This document shows, piece after piece, positions 36,871 through 46,421 of a stretch of DNA of 64,000 nt. The stretch comes from Actinomadura sp. J1-007 (GTDB taxonomy: Bacteria > Actinomycetota > Actinomycetes > Streptosporangiales > Streptosporangiaceae). A model generated the notes under the pieces. It did no database searches. It worked only from the letters and a program-made list of their open reading frames with translations, and was not told where the DNA came from. Every line of letters starts with the position of its first letter. The first letter of the stretch is position 1. A program made the position numbers and the translations under genes. The DNA is taken from positions 1,922,001-1,986,000 of the forward strand of contig NZ_WING01000001.1 in NCBI RefSeq assembly GCF_009793335.1, in the 5' to 3' direction.

Positions 36871-37273
36871 GCCGGGAGGGTGTTGCGCCTGGTCGGGTGC
36901 TTGCCGCTTCTGTGTCGGATACGTGCGGCGCCTAGTGGGGAACGTGCCGGGCCTGCTCGGGGACGTGTGACGCCTGTGTCGGGTCTGTGTGGTGCCTGGT
37001 CTGGCTTGTGCGGAAAGGGCGGGGCATGTGAGGTCGCGGGGGCTTGGTCTTCTCGCGGTCGCTTGCCTTCGCTGCTGTTCTGCATTGTGGGTCGTACGGC
37101 GGGGGGGGGACTGAGCCGGATCGGTGAGGGGCGCGGCATTTCGTTGATGAGGGCGGGTGCGTACGTCGTTGGGGAACGGCGTGTCGGCCGGTCGTGGCCA
37201 ATGTCGATCGGGCGTTCTGGTCGCGTGCTGAGAATGGGGTCGGTATGACGACCACTGTGACGGAGCGGCCTTG

Positions 37274-38077
37274 ATGGACGACGCGACTCGCCTGCCGACC
37301 GGGATCGACACCTCCGTGCCGCACCAGGCGCGGGTGTGGAACTACTTCATCGGCGGCAAGGACAACTACGAGGCCGACCAGGAGTTCGCTGAGAAAATCA
37401 AGCGGGTCTACCCCGGTTTCGAGGACGTTCCCCGGCACAGTCGCGCGTTCCTGGGACGGGCCGTTCGGTATCTCGCCGGTGAGGTCGGCATCCGGCAGTT
37501 CCTCGATATCGGCACGGGACTGCCCACGCACGACAATACTCACGAGGTCGCGCAGCGTGTCGCGCCCGAATCCAGAATCGTGTACGTCGACAACGATCCG
37601 CTGGTCCTGGTCCATGCCCGTGCGCTGCTGACCAGCACTCCGGAGGGTGCGTGCGACTATCTCGACGCCGACGTCCGGGAGCCTGAAACGATTCTGCGGC
37701 GGGCCGCCGACACGCTCGACTTCACGCAGCCCGTCGCCTTGATGGTCCTCGGGGTCCTCGGAACGATCCGGGAGGACGTCCAGGCCCGCGCGGTTCTGCG
37801 ACGGCTCCTGGCCGCGCTGCCGTCCGGCAGTCATCTGGTGCTGGAGGACGGCACCAGAACCGTCCAGCCCGATGCCGCCGCCGAGGCCGAACGCGTCCGC
37901 GACGATGACGGCTACGACTACGAGCTGCGCACCCCCGAACGAATCGCGCGCTTCTTCGACGGCTTGGAACTCGTGGAACCCGGCGTGGTTTCGGTGTCGC
38001 GCTGGCGTGCCGAAGCGACGCCGTTCGGACAGCCGCCCGAAGTCGACGCGTTCTGCGGGGTCGCGCTCAAGCGCTGA
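37274..38077 (+). CDS. DUF574-type SAM-dependent methyltransferase
   Basis: 267 residues, ATG start. The family start IDTSVPHQARVWNYFIGGKDNYEAD is diagnostic, followed by FLDIGTGLPTHDNTHEVA (SAM motif I, ~92-109), RIVYVDNDPLVLVHARALL (motif II) and YLDADVREPETIL. The fold is that of an SAM-dependent methyltransferase. Most actinomycetes carry many paralogues and few have known substrates. Stands alone. Confidence 0.93.
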   Translation: MDDATRLPTGIDTSVPHQARVWNYFIGGKDNYEADQEFAEKIKRVYPGFEDVPRHSRAFLGRAVRYLAGEVGIRQFLDIGTGLPTHDNTHEVAQRVAPESRIVYVDNDPLVLVHARALLTSTPEGACDYLDADVREPETILRRAADTLDFTQPVALMVLGVLGTIREDVQARAVLRRLLAALPSGSHLVLEDGTRTVQPDAAAEAERVRDDDGYDYELRTPERIARFFDGLELVEPGVVSVSRWRAEATPFGQPPEVDAFCGVALKR

Positions 38078-38276
38078 ACGCGTCCTTTCGGTTCCGGGGG
38101 GTTCCGCCGTTTGGGCGGCGGCAGGTGCGGCGTGCGTTCTGGTGCGTGTCTTCTATGCGATATGAGCTGTCCGGTCTGTGGATGGTGGGTGGGCCGGGCC
38201 GTGCATAGCGTCGTCGAATGCCGAACATCTACCACCGCAGTACGGAATCGTCCTTCGTCTCGACGGGACGCCGGTC

Positions 38277-39695
38277 ATGACGGCGCCGGCGCTGTCCCGT
38301 CCGGCCGTCGGGTCCCGGTGGCCGGCGTTGATCATGCTGTGCCTGGTCCAGTTCATGCTGGTCCTGGACGACACGGTGGTGAGCGTCGCGCTGCCCAGCG
38401 TCCGGGACGACCTGGGGTTCAGCGCGGCCGGGCTGGCCTGGGTGGTCAACGCCTATTTCCTGGCCTTCGGCGGGCTGCTGTTGCTGTCCGGACGGGCGGC
38501 GGACCTGCTGGGGCGGCGGCGCGTGTTCCTCGGGGGTGTGGCGCTGTTCGGTACGGCGAGCCTGGTGTGCGGGCTCGCCCAGGAACCGTGGCAACTGGTG
38601 GCTGGGCGGTTCGTCCAGGGTGCGGGTGCCGCGATGGCCAGCCCCGCCGCGCTGTCGCTGATCACACTGCTGTTCCCGGGCACCGAGGAACGCACCAGGG
38701 CCCTGGGCATCTGGGGCGGTATCGCGGCTCTGGGCGGCACGCTCGGTCTGGTGATCTCCGGGGCGTTGACCGGGCTCACGTCCTGGCGCTGGATTTTTCT
38801 GATCAACCTGCCCGTGGCCGTTCTGGCGCTGGCGCTGCTGCCCCGACTGGTCGCCGAGAGCCGCGCCACCCGGCGGGCCCGACCGGACGTGCCGGGTGCG
38901 CTGCTCGGCACCGGTGCCGTCATGGCCCTGGTCTACGGACTGCTGGCCGCCGGGGAGTCGGGCTGGACGGGCACGGGCGTCCTCGGCCCTCTCCTGCTGG
39001 CCGCCGTGCTGGTCCTGGCGTTCATGGTCGTCGAGTCACGCACCGTTGAACCACTGGTGCCGCTGCCGTTCCTGACGTTCCGGATCCGCGCCGTCGCCAA
39101 CGTCATGACCTTGCTGTTCTCCGCCGCGTTCTACGCGATGGCCTTCCTGCTAATGGTTCATTTGCAGACCGTTCTGGGCTATGGCCCGCTCACCGCCGGC
39201 GTCGCCTACCTGCCGTACGGCGCCGGGATCCTCGCCGGTATGTGGCTGTCTCCCAGGGCTGTGGCCAGGCTCGGGACGCGCCGGTTCCTCGTCCTGGCCT
39301 TCCTGGTCAGCGCGCTCGGGCTCCTGCTGCTGTCCGGAGTTGGGCCGAACGACGGGTACGCGAGCGGCGTGCTTCCGGGCATGCTCGTCACGAGCCTCGG
39401 CTGCGGCCTGAGCCTGCCCGCCCTGGCCGTCGCCGCCGTAACCGGCACCACCGGGGAGAACGCCGGGCTCGGCTCGGCCGTCTTCAGTTCCGTCCAGCAG
39501 ATCGGCGGCGCCGTGGGAGTGGCGGTGCTGGTCGCCATCGCCACTCGCCGCAGCACCGCCTTGGCCGATTCCACCGACCCGGCGCACGCCGCGACGGAGG
39601 GTTTCTCGTTCGCCCTCCTGATCGCGGCCGCCCTGCTCGCCCTCGCCGCCGTCCTCATCCCCGCCCTGCTGCGCGACCGCCGTCCAGCAGGCTGA
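38277..39695 (+). CDS. DHA2-family MFS multidrug exporter
   Basis: 472 residues, 14 predicted membrane helices. TM1 contains MLVLDDTVVSVALPSVRDDLGFS; loop 2-3 motif A is GRAADLLGRRRVF; motif C GTLGLVISGALTG occurs in TM5. These mark EmrB/QacA-type drug:H+ antiporters. The Met at 38277 begins MTAPALSRPAVGSRW just before TM1. It is the second such transporter in the window. No dedicated regulator is adjacent, so the substrate is open. Confidence 0.92.
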   Translation: MTAPALSRPAVGSRWPALIMLCLVQFMLVLDDTVVSVALPSVRDDLGFSAAGLAWVVNAYFLAFGGLLLLSGRAADLLGRRRVFLGGVALFGTASLVCGLAQEPWQLVAGRFVQGAGAAMASPAALSLITLLFPGTEERTRALGIWGGIAALGGTLGLVISGALTGLTSWRWIFLINLPVAVLALALLPRLVAESRATRRARPDVPGALLGTGAVMALVYGLLAAGESGWTGTGVLGPLLLAAVLVLAFMVVESRTVEPLVPLPFLTFRIRAVANVMTLLFSAAFYAMAFLLMVHLQTVLGYGPLTAGVAYLPYGAGILAGMWLSPRAVARLGTRRFLVLAFLVSALGLLLLSGVGPNDGYASGVLPGMLVTSLGCGLSLPALAVAAVTGTTGENAGLGSAVFSSVQQIGGAVGVAVLVAIATRRSTALADSTDPAHAATEGFSFALLIAAALLALAAVLIPALLRDRRPAG

Positions 39696-39889
39696 ACTGG
39701 GATGAGGTGGACGGCCGACCGGCGCCGAGCTCTGCGGCTCAAGCCCGGCCGCGTTCACTGGTGGGCCTCTCGCCTACGCCGGGGCGGGCTCTCCTCCGCT
39801 CCGGTCCGTGGAGGTCCGCTCCGGTCCGTCCGATCCGTTTCGGTCCGTGGGGTCCACTCCAGTCCGTCCGGTCCGTTTCGGTCCGCTTC

Positions 39890-40250
39890 CGGTCGGTCCG
39901 TTTGTCGTTCGCTGCTTGGCATGGCTGGGCGCAGGGTCTCTTCCGCTCCGCTTGTCGTTCGGTGCTGCGATGGCTGGGCGCAGGGTCTCTTCCGCTCCAG
40001 TCCGCTTGACGTTCGGCGCTCGCGACGGCTGGGCGTTGGAAGACTCCGCTTCGTCTGTCGGTCGGAGCTGCGTTGGCTCGGCGCTGGAACTCCTGCTCCG
40101 CTCCGCTTGTCGTTCGGCGCTTGCCATGGCTCGGCGCTGGAGCCCTCCGCTTCGTCTGTCGGGCGGCGCTGCGTTGGCTTGGCGCTGGGGAGCTTCCGCT
40201 CCGGTCCGCTTGTTGTTCGGGGCTTGGCGTGGCTGGGTGCTGGGGCCTTA
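39890..40250. repeat. ~51-bp tandem repeat, about seven degenerate copies
   Basis: CTTGTCGTTCGG-like cores recur at about 39900, 39950, 40007, 40055, 40107, 40159 and 40207. Each is followed by GGCTGGGCGC and TTCCGCTCCG words. A GGTCCG-rich lead-in (39790-39890) starts soon after the transporter stop. No credible gene in 39696-40310. Confidence 0.8.
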
Positions 40251-40310
40251 GCGTGGGCGCATGTTCGAGGCGGCGCGGTGCGTTCTGGACGAGACGGTGG
40301 AGGCGGGGCG

Positions 40311-41483
40311 GTGATCGCCGTCGGTCGGGGTCAGGTTCTGGCATATCGGTTGGCTGCGCACGGGCTCGGACGGGGCGGGGACGGCCAGGGCGGGGACGGT
40401 CGCAGCGGGGGTGGTCGCGGCGAGGTCGGTGGGGGTGGGGTGCTGCTGGGCACCGGGCTTCAGGATTATCCGCCGGGGCGGAGTGCGGCGCTCGCCTTGC
40501 GGCTGCGGACGGGGCGCGCGCCGGTTCCGCCGACCGTGCTGGTCCACTCGATCCGGGGGGCCATGCACCTGCACCGGGCCGGGGATCTGGCCGCGTTGGC
40601 CGCGGCGCTCCGGGTCGAGGACGGTCGCGAACTGTCTCGGCAGGCCACCGGCGCGTTCGCGGCCGAGCTCGCCGCGGACGGTGTCGCCTTCGGCGCCGCG
40701 CTGGACGAGGTCGCCGCGGCGATGCGGGAGGCGGTCTCTGACGGCCGTTCGTTGACGAAAGGGCAGCTCAGCGGTGTGGTGAGCCCTCAGGTCGGGCGGC
40801 GGTTCGTTCCCTGGTGCGCGGGTTGCGAGTGCGCCCATGTGCAGGATCTGCTGTTCCGGCTGGCCACGCTTCAGGCGGGGCTGGTCATCGAGGTGGACGG
40901 CGCGTCCTCCGGCGGGTTCCGTTACCGTCCGGCCGAGGTCGGGTCGTCTGGCGGCGTTTCCGTTGATGCGGTCGGCGGTCGTGCCGAGTTGGTCCGTGGG
41001 TTTCTCGCGGCGTTCGGCCCTGCCCGGCCGGCGCAGCTCGCGTCCTGGCTGGGCTGGACTCCGGCCGCCGCGCGCAGCGTGTGGGAATCGGTCGCCGATG
41101 AGTTGCACGCCGTTGCGATCGATGGCGACGAGTACTGGACGCACGCTGAACACCTTGAACTGCTGCGGACGGCACCGGCTGCGGAGGGCGTTCGGCTGTT
41201 GCCGCCCTACGATCCGCTCACGGAGTTGGCCGACCGTCCCTTCCTGGTGCCCGATGCGGCGCGGCGTAAAGCGGTGTGGCGGGCCGCCGCCAATCCCGGT
41301 GTCCTGCTGGTCGACGGCGAGATCGCTGGGGTTTGGCGGCAGCGGCGGGCACGCGATCTCCTGACGGTGCGGGTCGAACCGTTCGCCGCGCTGCCCGCTC
41401 GGCGCCGGCGTGCCGCCGAAACCGACGCCGCCACGATCGCTGACCACGCGGGCGCGTCCGATGTGGAGTTGGTTTTCGCGTAG
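40311..41483 (+). CDS. winged-helix DNA-binding protein of the AlkZ/HTH_42 family
   Basis: 390 residues from a GTG preceded by GAGGCGGGG. Recognised by the block TVLVHSIRGAMHLHRAGDLAALAAAL and the C-terminal RLLPPYDPLTELADRPFLVPD...PGVLLVDGEIAGVWRQRRA. Winged-helix modules are at ~150-210 and ~235-300 (LTKGQLSGVV, PAQLASWLGWTPAAARSVWE). AlkZ members are DNA glycosylases, e.g. for crosslinks, protecting producers of DNA-damaging metabolites; many homologues are uncharacterised. Residues ~10-45 contain an unusual Gly-rich insert. Confidence 0.8.
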   Translation: MIAVGRGQVLAYRLAAHGLGRGGDGQGGDGRSGGGRGEVGGGGVLLGTGLQDYPPGRSAALALRLRTGRAPVPPTVLVHSIRGAMHLHRAGDLAALAAALRVEDGRELSRQATGAFAAELAADGVAFGAALDEVAAAMREAVSDGRSLTKGQLSGVVSPQVGRRFVPWCAGCECAHVQDLLFRLATLQAGLVIEVDGASSGGFRYRPAEVGSSGGVSVDAVGGRAELVRGFLAAFGPARPAQLASWLGWTPAAARSVWESVADELHAVAIDGDEYWTHAEHLELLRTAPAAEGVRLLPPYDPLTELADRPFLVPDAARRKAVWRAAANPGVLLVDGEIAGVWRQRRARDLLTVRVEPFAALPARRRRAAETDAATIADHAGASDVELVFA

Positions 41484-41639
41484 GACGGGACGGCCGGGTC
41501 CCGCTGTCCGTGATGGACAGGGGGACCACCGGACGGAACGGGTGTGGGCTGTCGGGTTGCTGCACGGGTGGGTGGCCTGAGGGAGATGGGAGTCTGTTTC
41601 AGTACGGTACGCAGTCGAGCGAGTGCTATTAGTAATCGC

Positions 41640-42470
41640 ATGTTCACTCGTCTCCGGTCGGCCACCGCGTGCGCGTTGATCACTGGTGTGCTCTGCGGCA
41701 CGGTCGTCGCCTCCCCTGCCGCGGGCTCCCAGCGGTTGGCCGTTCCGTCGCCTCAGGTGTGCGCGTCCCGGCTGGCGTGCGGCAAGGACGTCATCGCGAA
41801 GATGTCCATTCCGCAGCGGCTGGAGCTCGTCCGGGCTCTGCAACGCGGCCCGGCTCAACGGTTCGAGAGGGGGTTCGCGCGGTGGAACGTGATCGAGTCC
41901 TTTCTGGAAGTGTTCATCGCTCATGGCCTGGGCGCCCCCGGCACTTGGGCGTCCTACGGCGATGCCGCCAATCTGGAGGCCCTCGTTCGTGGGCTGGCCC
42001 TGGCGTTGAAGACCGGTGGCGGCGACTACGGCAATCCCGGTGCGCGCTTGTGGGCGCGTTATCTGAACGAGTTGAAGGCCGGACGGCTCGCGGCCAAGCC
42101 CGTTCACAACGTTCTCTGGAGCAACGCCGAGCAGACCTCGGTCGACTGGGGCACGCGCCCCGACCACAATCCCGCCGCGCCGAACGCGGCGGAGTTGACT
42201 CTGTTCAGCGCGAGCCAGTTCTACAGGTTGATACTGCGCAACGAGCCCACGATCGTGCTCGTGCTGCGCACGCTCGGCCAGCCGAAGCTGACGCGTTGTT
42301 ACGACTGGCTCACCGACACGACCAACCGCAAGGCCGTACGGACGGCGGGCGACCTCCTGGCCACGCTCGCCACCGAACCTGCTGACGCCGTTGCCGTCGC
42401 GGGTGCTCTCGGCCGCGTGGCGGCGTTCTATCCCGAGTGCGCGCAGGCGCCCCGCCGTTCCGACCGGTAG
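41640..42470 (+). CDS. secreted protein of unknown function
   Basis: 276 residues, ATG at 41640. Residues 1-30 (RLRSATACALITGVLCGTVVASPAAGS) form a signal peptide with Ala-x-Ala-type cleavage. The mature protein starts with a Cys pair (VCASRLACGK), is mostly helical, and has no recognisable catalytic motif. Three or four Cys suggest extracellular disulphides. The leader is AT-richer than usual (41600-41640), consistent with its own promoter. Confidence 0.6.
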   Translation: MFTRLRSATACALITGVLCGTVVASPAAGSQRLAVPSPQVCASRLACGKDVIAKMSIPQRLELVRALQRGPAQRFERGFARWNVIESFLEVFIAHGLGAPGTWASYGDAANLEALVRGLALALKTGGGDYGNPGARLWARYLNELKAGRLAAKPVHNVLWSNAEQTSVDWGTRPDHNPAAPNAAELTLFSASQFYRLILRNEPTIVLVLRTLGQPKLTRCYDWLTDTTNRKAVRTAGDLLATLATEPADAVAVAGALGRVAAFYPECAQAPRRSDR

Positions 42471-42506
42471 GCGTCCTTCGTCGAGTGCGGTCCGTTCGTG
42501 GGCGCG

Positions 42507-43457
42507 TTACTGGGGGCTGGCGCGGAAGGCTCGGCGGTAGGCGCCGGGGGTCGTGCCCAGGGCGTTGAGGAAGCGTCTGCGGAGGTTGGTGGCGGAGGAG
42601 AGGCCGACGCGGCGGGCGACGGCGTCCACGGGGAGGTCGGAGGTTTCGAGGAGGTCCCGGGCCGCGGTGATCCGCTGAGCGAGCAGCCATCGCCCGGGGC
42701 TGGTGCCGAGCTGGTCGGCGAAGCGGCGGGCGAGGGTGCGCGTCGAGAGGCCGGCGTGGGCCGCGAGGCTCTCGACGGTCACCGGCTCGCCGAGCCTCCG
42801 GGCCGCCCACTCCAGCAGCGGTGCGAGCGTGCCGTCGATCTGCGCGGGGTGCGGGGGCGCCGCGTACTGCGACTGCCCGCCCTCGCGGTGCGGCGGCATG
42901 ACCATGGTCCGGGCGACGTGCGCGGCGTACCGGGCGCCCTGGTCGCCGCGGACCAGGTGCATGCACAGGTCGAAGCCCGCTCCGGCTCCGGCGCTGGTGG
43001 CCACGTCGCCGTGGTCCACGTAGAGGACGTCCGGATCGACCTGGAGGCGGGGGAAGCGGGCGGCGAGTTCGTCCGCCAGCGCCCAGTGCGTGGCCGCGCG
43101 CCGTCCGTCGAGCAGACCGGCGTGCGCGAGGGCGAAGGCGCCGGAGCAGATGGCGGCCACGCGCGCCCCTCGGGAGTGCGCTCGGCGCAACGCCCGGACG
43201 ACCGCGGGCGACGGCGGTTCGCGTGCGGGCAGCCAGCCGGGGACGATCACGGTGTCCGCATGATCGAGCGCGTTCAGTCCGTCGGTCACGAGCATGTCGT
43301 ACCCGGCGTGCGTCGCCACCGGGCCGGGGCGCTCCGTGCAGACGTTGAAGGTGTACCGCGTCGGGAGTCCCGCCCGTTCGATCCCGAAGACCTGGGCCGC
43401 GCAGGCGAGTTCGAAGGTCGACTGCGGGGGGCGGACGAGCGCCGTCACTCGGTGCAT
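42507..43457 (-). CDS. GlxA-type AraC regulator with DJ-1/PfpI domain
   Basis: 316 residues. The N-terminal DJ-1/PfpI-like domain (FELACAAQVFGIERAG, ADTVIVPGW, GARVAAICSGAFALAHAGLLDGRRATHW-type nucleophile-elbow Cys at ~105) is followed by two AraC helix-turn-helix motifs: VTVESLAAHAGLSTRTLARRF and LPVDAVARRVGLSSATNLRRRF...GTTPGAYRR. It should be a cytoplasmic activator or repressor. Divergent from a cupin gene 72 bp away, its probable target. Confidence 0.9.
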   Translation of the reverse strand: MHRVTALVRPPQSTFELACAAQVFGIERAGLPTRYTFNVCTERPGPVATHAGYDMLVTDGLNALDHADTVIVPGWLPAREPPSPAVVRALRRAHSRGARVAAICSGAFALAHAGLLDGRRAATHWALADELAARFPRLQVDPDVLYVDHGDVATSAGAGAGFDLCMHLVRGDQGARYAAHVARTMVMPPHREGGQSQYAAPPHPAQIDGTLAPLLEWAARRLGEPVTVESLAAHAGLSTRTLARRFADQLGTSPGRWLLAQRITAARDLLETSDLPVDAVARRVGLSSATNLRRRFLNALGTTPGAYRRAFRASPQ

Positions 43458-43528
43458 GTCAGGAAAGTACCGTTCGATGTCTTTGCTGTCTCTCGGCGGG
43501 ACGGCGGTCGGCCGCCAGGCTGGGACCC

Positions 43529-43858
43529 GTGACCGAACAGAACACGCCGACCTGTGAATGGGCCTCCGTGAAGGACGCCCCCGTCCGCGCTCTCTTCCCG
43601 GGCATCCGCCTGCGGCCGTTGTGGAAAGGGAACGGCGGCGCGAAGGCTTATGTGCTGGAAATGGACGCGGACACCTGCTGGCAGGGAGTGGACGTCCACG
43701 AACCGGGTCCCGAAGAGGTCTTCGTGGTCTCCGGTGTTTTCAATGACGGAGAACGGGATTATCCGGCCGGCTCGTTCATCCACGCCCCCGCGGGTTCGTC
43801 GCACGTCCCGCAGACGAAGGAGGGATGCACGCTGTTCCTCTTCTATCCGGAGGGCTAG
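43529..43858 (+). CDS. small cupin-fold protein
   Basis: 109 residues, GTG start. Conserved beta-barrel strands: GAKAYVLEMDADTCW, VDVHEPGPEEVFVVSGVFNDGERDYPAGSFIHAPAGSSHVPQT. The histidines HEPGPEE and SSHVP with the Glu in EEVF fit the metal site of ChrR/anti-sigma-type cupins. Expressed divergently from the GlxA regulator. Could be a small dioxygenase or sensor; no substrate visible. Confidence 0.82.
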   Translation: MTEQNTPTCEWASVKDAPVRALFPGIRLRPLWKGNGGAKAYVLEMDADTCWQGVDVHEPGPEEVFVVSGVFNDGERDYPAGSFIHAPAGSSHVPQTKEGCTLFLFYPEG

Positions 43859-43945
43859 GGCGCCCATGTGCGGGGGCGTTCGCGGGGAGCCGTGTGCGCA
43901 CGAACGGGGCGGCAGTGGCGGGCGGCCTTGAGGATTCGGGCCGGG

Positions 43946-44638
43946 TCAACCGTTGCCCAGGGTCGTCCATTCTTCGTCCGGGCTGAACGGCTCGTCGGTG
44001 CGGAGTCGTTCGCCGATTCCGCCGTTGGCCGTGGCGTCGGCGTCGGCGTCCAGGCGGTACCAGGACGGGTCGCCCGCCCACCTGACCGCGATCGACCGCC
44101 CGGAACGGCTCACGCGTATTTCGGGCTGCGGGGGTCGAACGGTCGGCGGGAGCATCGTGCGCAGCACCCGTTCGTACTCCTGCCGCTGTTTCGGACTCAG
44201 TTGGCCTGCGAGGCGAAGAAGGATCGGGCCCGCGAGGTAATGGAACTCACCGGCCGGAGAGACGAACGGCACTCTCCTGAGGACTCTGAGCACGTACTCC
44301 GATCGTTCGCGGGCGTCCTCTGCGTCGCCGAACACCTCGACCGATCCGCCGTCGTCGGCGTCCGGCGGGTCGCTCCGCTGCCGGATCCGCTCGTCGGCGA
44401 AGCTGGCTTTCGACAGGTAGCCGCTGTCGCGTCCGATCCGACCGTTGGGGTCGGTCCTCTCGTCGAAGACGACGAACGTCCGAAGCGGCAGTTCGGCACC
44501 GACGAAGGCGCGGACGATGTCGTCGGCGGTGACAGGCTCTGACGGTCCCGGAAGGACGACGGCCGAATCCTGTGCGTTCCTGGCCAAGGTCTGCTGGTCC
44601 TTTTCGCTGGGCGGTGGGCGGAGCCGGACGGTGCACAT
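43946..44638 (-). CDS. hypothetical protein
   Basis: 230 residues with good coding character: VVLPGPSEPVTADDIVRAFVG, RTFVVFDERTDPNGRIG, YVLRVLRRVPFVSPAGEFHYLAGPI. No membrane helix, signal peptide or known motif. A basic stretch lies just before the first Met, so the true start might be slightly upstream. It converges with the cupin gene and diverges from the P450 gene. No function can be named. Confidence 0.55.
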   Translation of the reverse strand: MCTVRLRPPPSEKDQQTLARNAQDSAVVLPGPSEPVTADDIVRAFVGAELPLRTFVVFDERTDPNGRIGRDSGYLSKASFADERIRQRSDPPDADDGGSVEVFGDAEDARERSEYVLRVLRRVPFVSPAGEFHYLAGPILLRLAGQLSPKQRQEYERVLRTMLPPTVRPPQPEIRVSRSGRSIAVRWAGDPSWYRLDADADATANGGIGERLRTDEPFSPDEEWTTLGNG

Positions 44639-44780
44639 CTTCGTACGAACCCGGCCGGGGGCGCTTGACAGCGGGCTTGGAGGCGAGTGCGGTGGCCGGT
44701 TGCGGTCAGCGGGGCTCGCCCGCGGGGCGGGGCCCGCCTAGCGTCGAGGGCGGAACGTCCGGATCGCGGAGGGGTCGCCC

Positions 44781-45959
44781 ATGACCAGGGGACGCTGGCC
44801 GTCGCACGAGGAGTTCGTCCGGGAGAGGCTGGACCTCGACCCGGGGCTGCGCAGGCTGCGGGAGGCCGCGCCGGTCAGCCGGATCACGCTGGCGGACGGC
44901 GAGGAGGCGTGGCTCGTCACCGGCTGGGAGGAGGCCAGGCGGGTCCTGTCCGAGCCGGTGTTCAGCCGGGCCGCGGCGGTCGGGGCGGCGGAGGGGAACG
45001 CGCCGACGTTCCTGATCGACATGGATCCGCCGGACCACACGCGGGTGCGGCGGCACGTCGTGCGGGCGTTCACGCACCGGCGGGTGCAGGCGATGCGGCC
45101 GAGGGTCGAGGGGGTCGCCGGGCGGCTGCTGGACGGCGTGGAGGCGCGCGGGCGGCCGGTCGACCTGGTGGAGGAGTTCGCGCTGCCGCTGCCGGTGACG
45201 GTCATCTGCGAGCTGCTCGGGGTGCCGATGGGCGACCGGCGGCGGTTCCAGCGGTGGTCGGACGCGTTCCTGTCGGTCAGCGCGTACAGCGACGACGAGG
45301 TGCGGGACGCGCAGCGCAGCCTCGACGCGTTCCTGGCGGAGCTGGTGGAGCGGCGGCGGGAGGAGCCCGAGGACGACCTGCTGTCGGCGCTCGTCCACCT
45401 GCGCGACGAGGACGGTGGACTGGACGAGCGGGAGCTGGTGCATCTCGGGGTCGGGCTGCTGATCGCCGGGTACGAGACCACCGCGACGCAGATCTCCAAC
45501 TTCGCGTACGTGCTGCTCACCAGGCCCGAGCAGTGGGAACGGCTCCGGCGCGACCCCGGGCTGCTGCCGGGCGCGCTGGAGGAGCTGCTGCGGTTCGTTC
45601 CGCTGGGGTCGGAGACGGGGCTGCCGCGGGTGGCGACGCGGGACGTTCGGCTCGGCGGGGTGCTGGTCCGCGCGGGCGACACGGTGATGGCCGCGCGGAC
45701 GGCGGCGAGCCGGGACGAGAAGGTCTTCGGCGACGGGGAACGGCTCGACCTCGGGCGGGAGGAGAACCCGCATCTGGCGTTCGGGTACGGGCTGCACCAC
45801 TGCGTCGGCGCGCACCTGGCGCGGCTGGAGTTGCAGGTGGCGTTCAGTGCGCTGCTGCGCCGGTTCCCCGGGCTGCGGCTGGCGGTACCGGAGCCGGAGG
45901 TGCGCTGGAAGGACGGCCTGGTCGTCCGCGGCCCGGCCGCACTACCGGTGACCTGGTGA
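44781..45959 (+). CDS. cytochrome P450
   Basis: 392 residues, ATG start. Canonical bacterial P450: I-helix oxygen-binding A229-G-Y-E-T-T234, K-helix E268-L-L-R271, and heme loop FGYGLHHCVGAHLAR with thiolate Cys341. The MDPPDHTRVRRHV block is also typical. It hydroxylates or otherwise oxidises a small molecule using a separate ferredoxin, which is not adjacent. The last codons are themselves part of a GGTGACCTGGTGA-type repeat that continues past the stop to about 46030. Confidence 0.95.
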   Translation: MTRGRWPSHEEFVRERLDLDPGLRRLREAAPVSRITLADGEEAWLVTGWEEARRVLSEPVFSRAAAVGAAEGNAPTFLIDMDPPDHTRVRRHVVRAFTHRRVQAMRPRVEGVAGRLLDGVEARGRPVDLVEEFALPLPVTVICELLGVPMGDRRRFQRWSDAFLSVSAYSDDEVRDAQRSLDAFLAELVERRREEPEDDLLSALVHLRDEDGGLDERELVHLGVGLLIAGYETTATQISNFAYVLLTRPEQWERLRRDPGLLPGALEELLRFVPLGSETGLPRVATRDVRLGGVLVRAGDTVMAARTAASRDEKVFGDGERLDLGREENPHLAFGYGLHHCVGAHLARLELQVAFSALLRRFPGLRLAVPEPEVRWKDGLVVRGPAALPVTW

Positions 45960-46268
45960 CCTGGTGACCACCAGTGCGGCCGGTGACCTGGTGACCGCCG
46001 GGCCGTCAGTGATCTGGTGACCGCCGCGCCGCCGGTGATCCGGTGGCCGCCGCGCCGCAGGTGGCTCCGCGGCCGGTCGGCCCCGCCGGTGGCCCTGCGG
46101 CCGGTCGGGCCCCGCAGGTGGCCTCGCGGCTGGTCAGGCGTCGCAGACGGTCGGGTGCCCCAGGCGGCTCGCGGCCGGGTCGGGCCCCGCCGCTGACCTC
46201 GCCGCCGGTCGGGCGCTGCCAGCGCTCGGGCGCCGCAGGTGGCCTCGCGGCCGGGCAGGCGCCGCAGG

Positions 46269-46421
46269 CGGTCGGGTGCCGCAGGCGGTCGGATGCCGCG
46301 ATCGGTCGGATGCCGCGGGCGGTCAGGCGCCGCGGGCGGTCAGGCGCCGCGGGCGGTCAGGCGCCGCGGGCGGTCAGGTTCCGCGGGCGGTCAGGTGCTG
46401 CGGGCGGTCAGGTGCTGCGGC
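46269..46421. repeat. 17-bp tandem repeat, nine copies, running into the 3' end of leuD
   Basis: The unit GGTCAGGCGCCGCGGGC is repeated nine times in register; the last copies carry shared TGCTG changes. The leuD stop at 46408 lies inside the array, so the repeat supplies its last codons. Looser GCCGCAGGTGGCC-type repeats fill 46000-46268. No gene is seen in 45960-46407. Confidence 0.9.

Noticed and set aside
44781..45959. P450 as part of a biosynthetic gene cluster with leuCD
   Set aside because: It is on the opposite strand, separated by repeat DNA, and no core biosynthetic enzyme, ferredoxin or regulator is adjacent.
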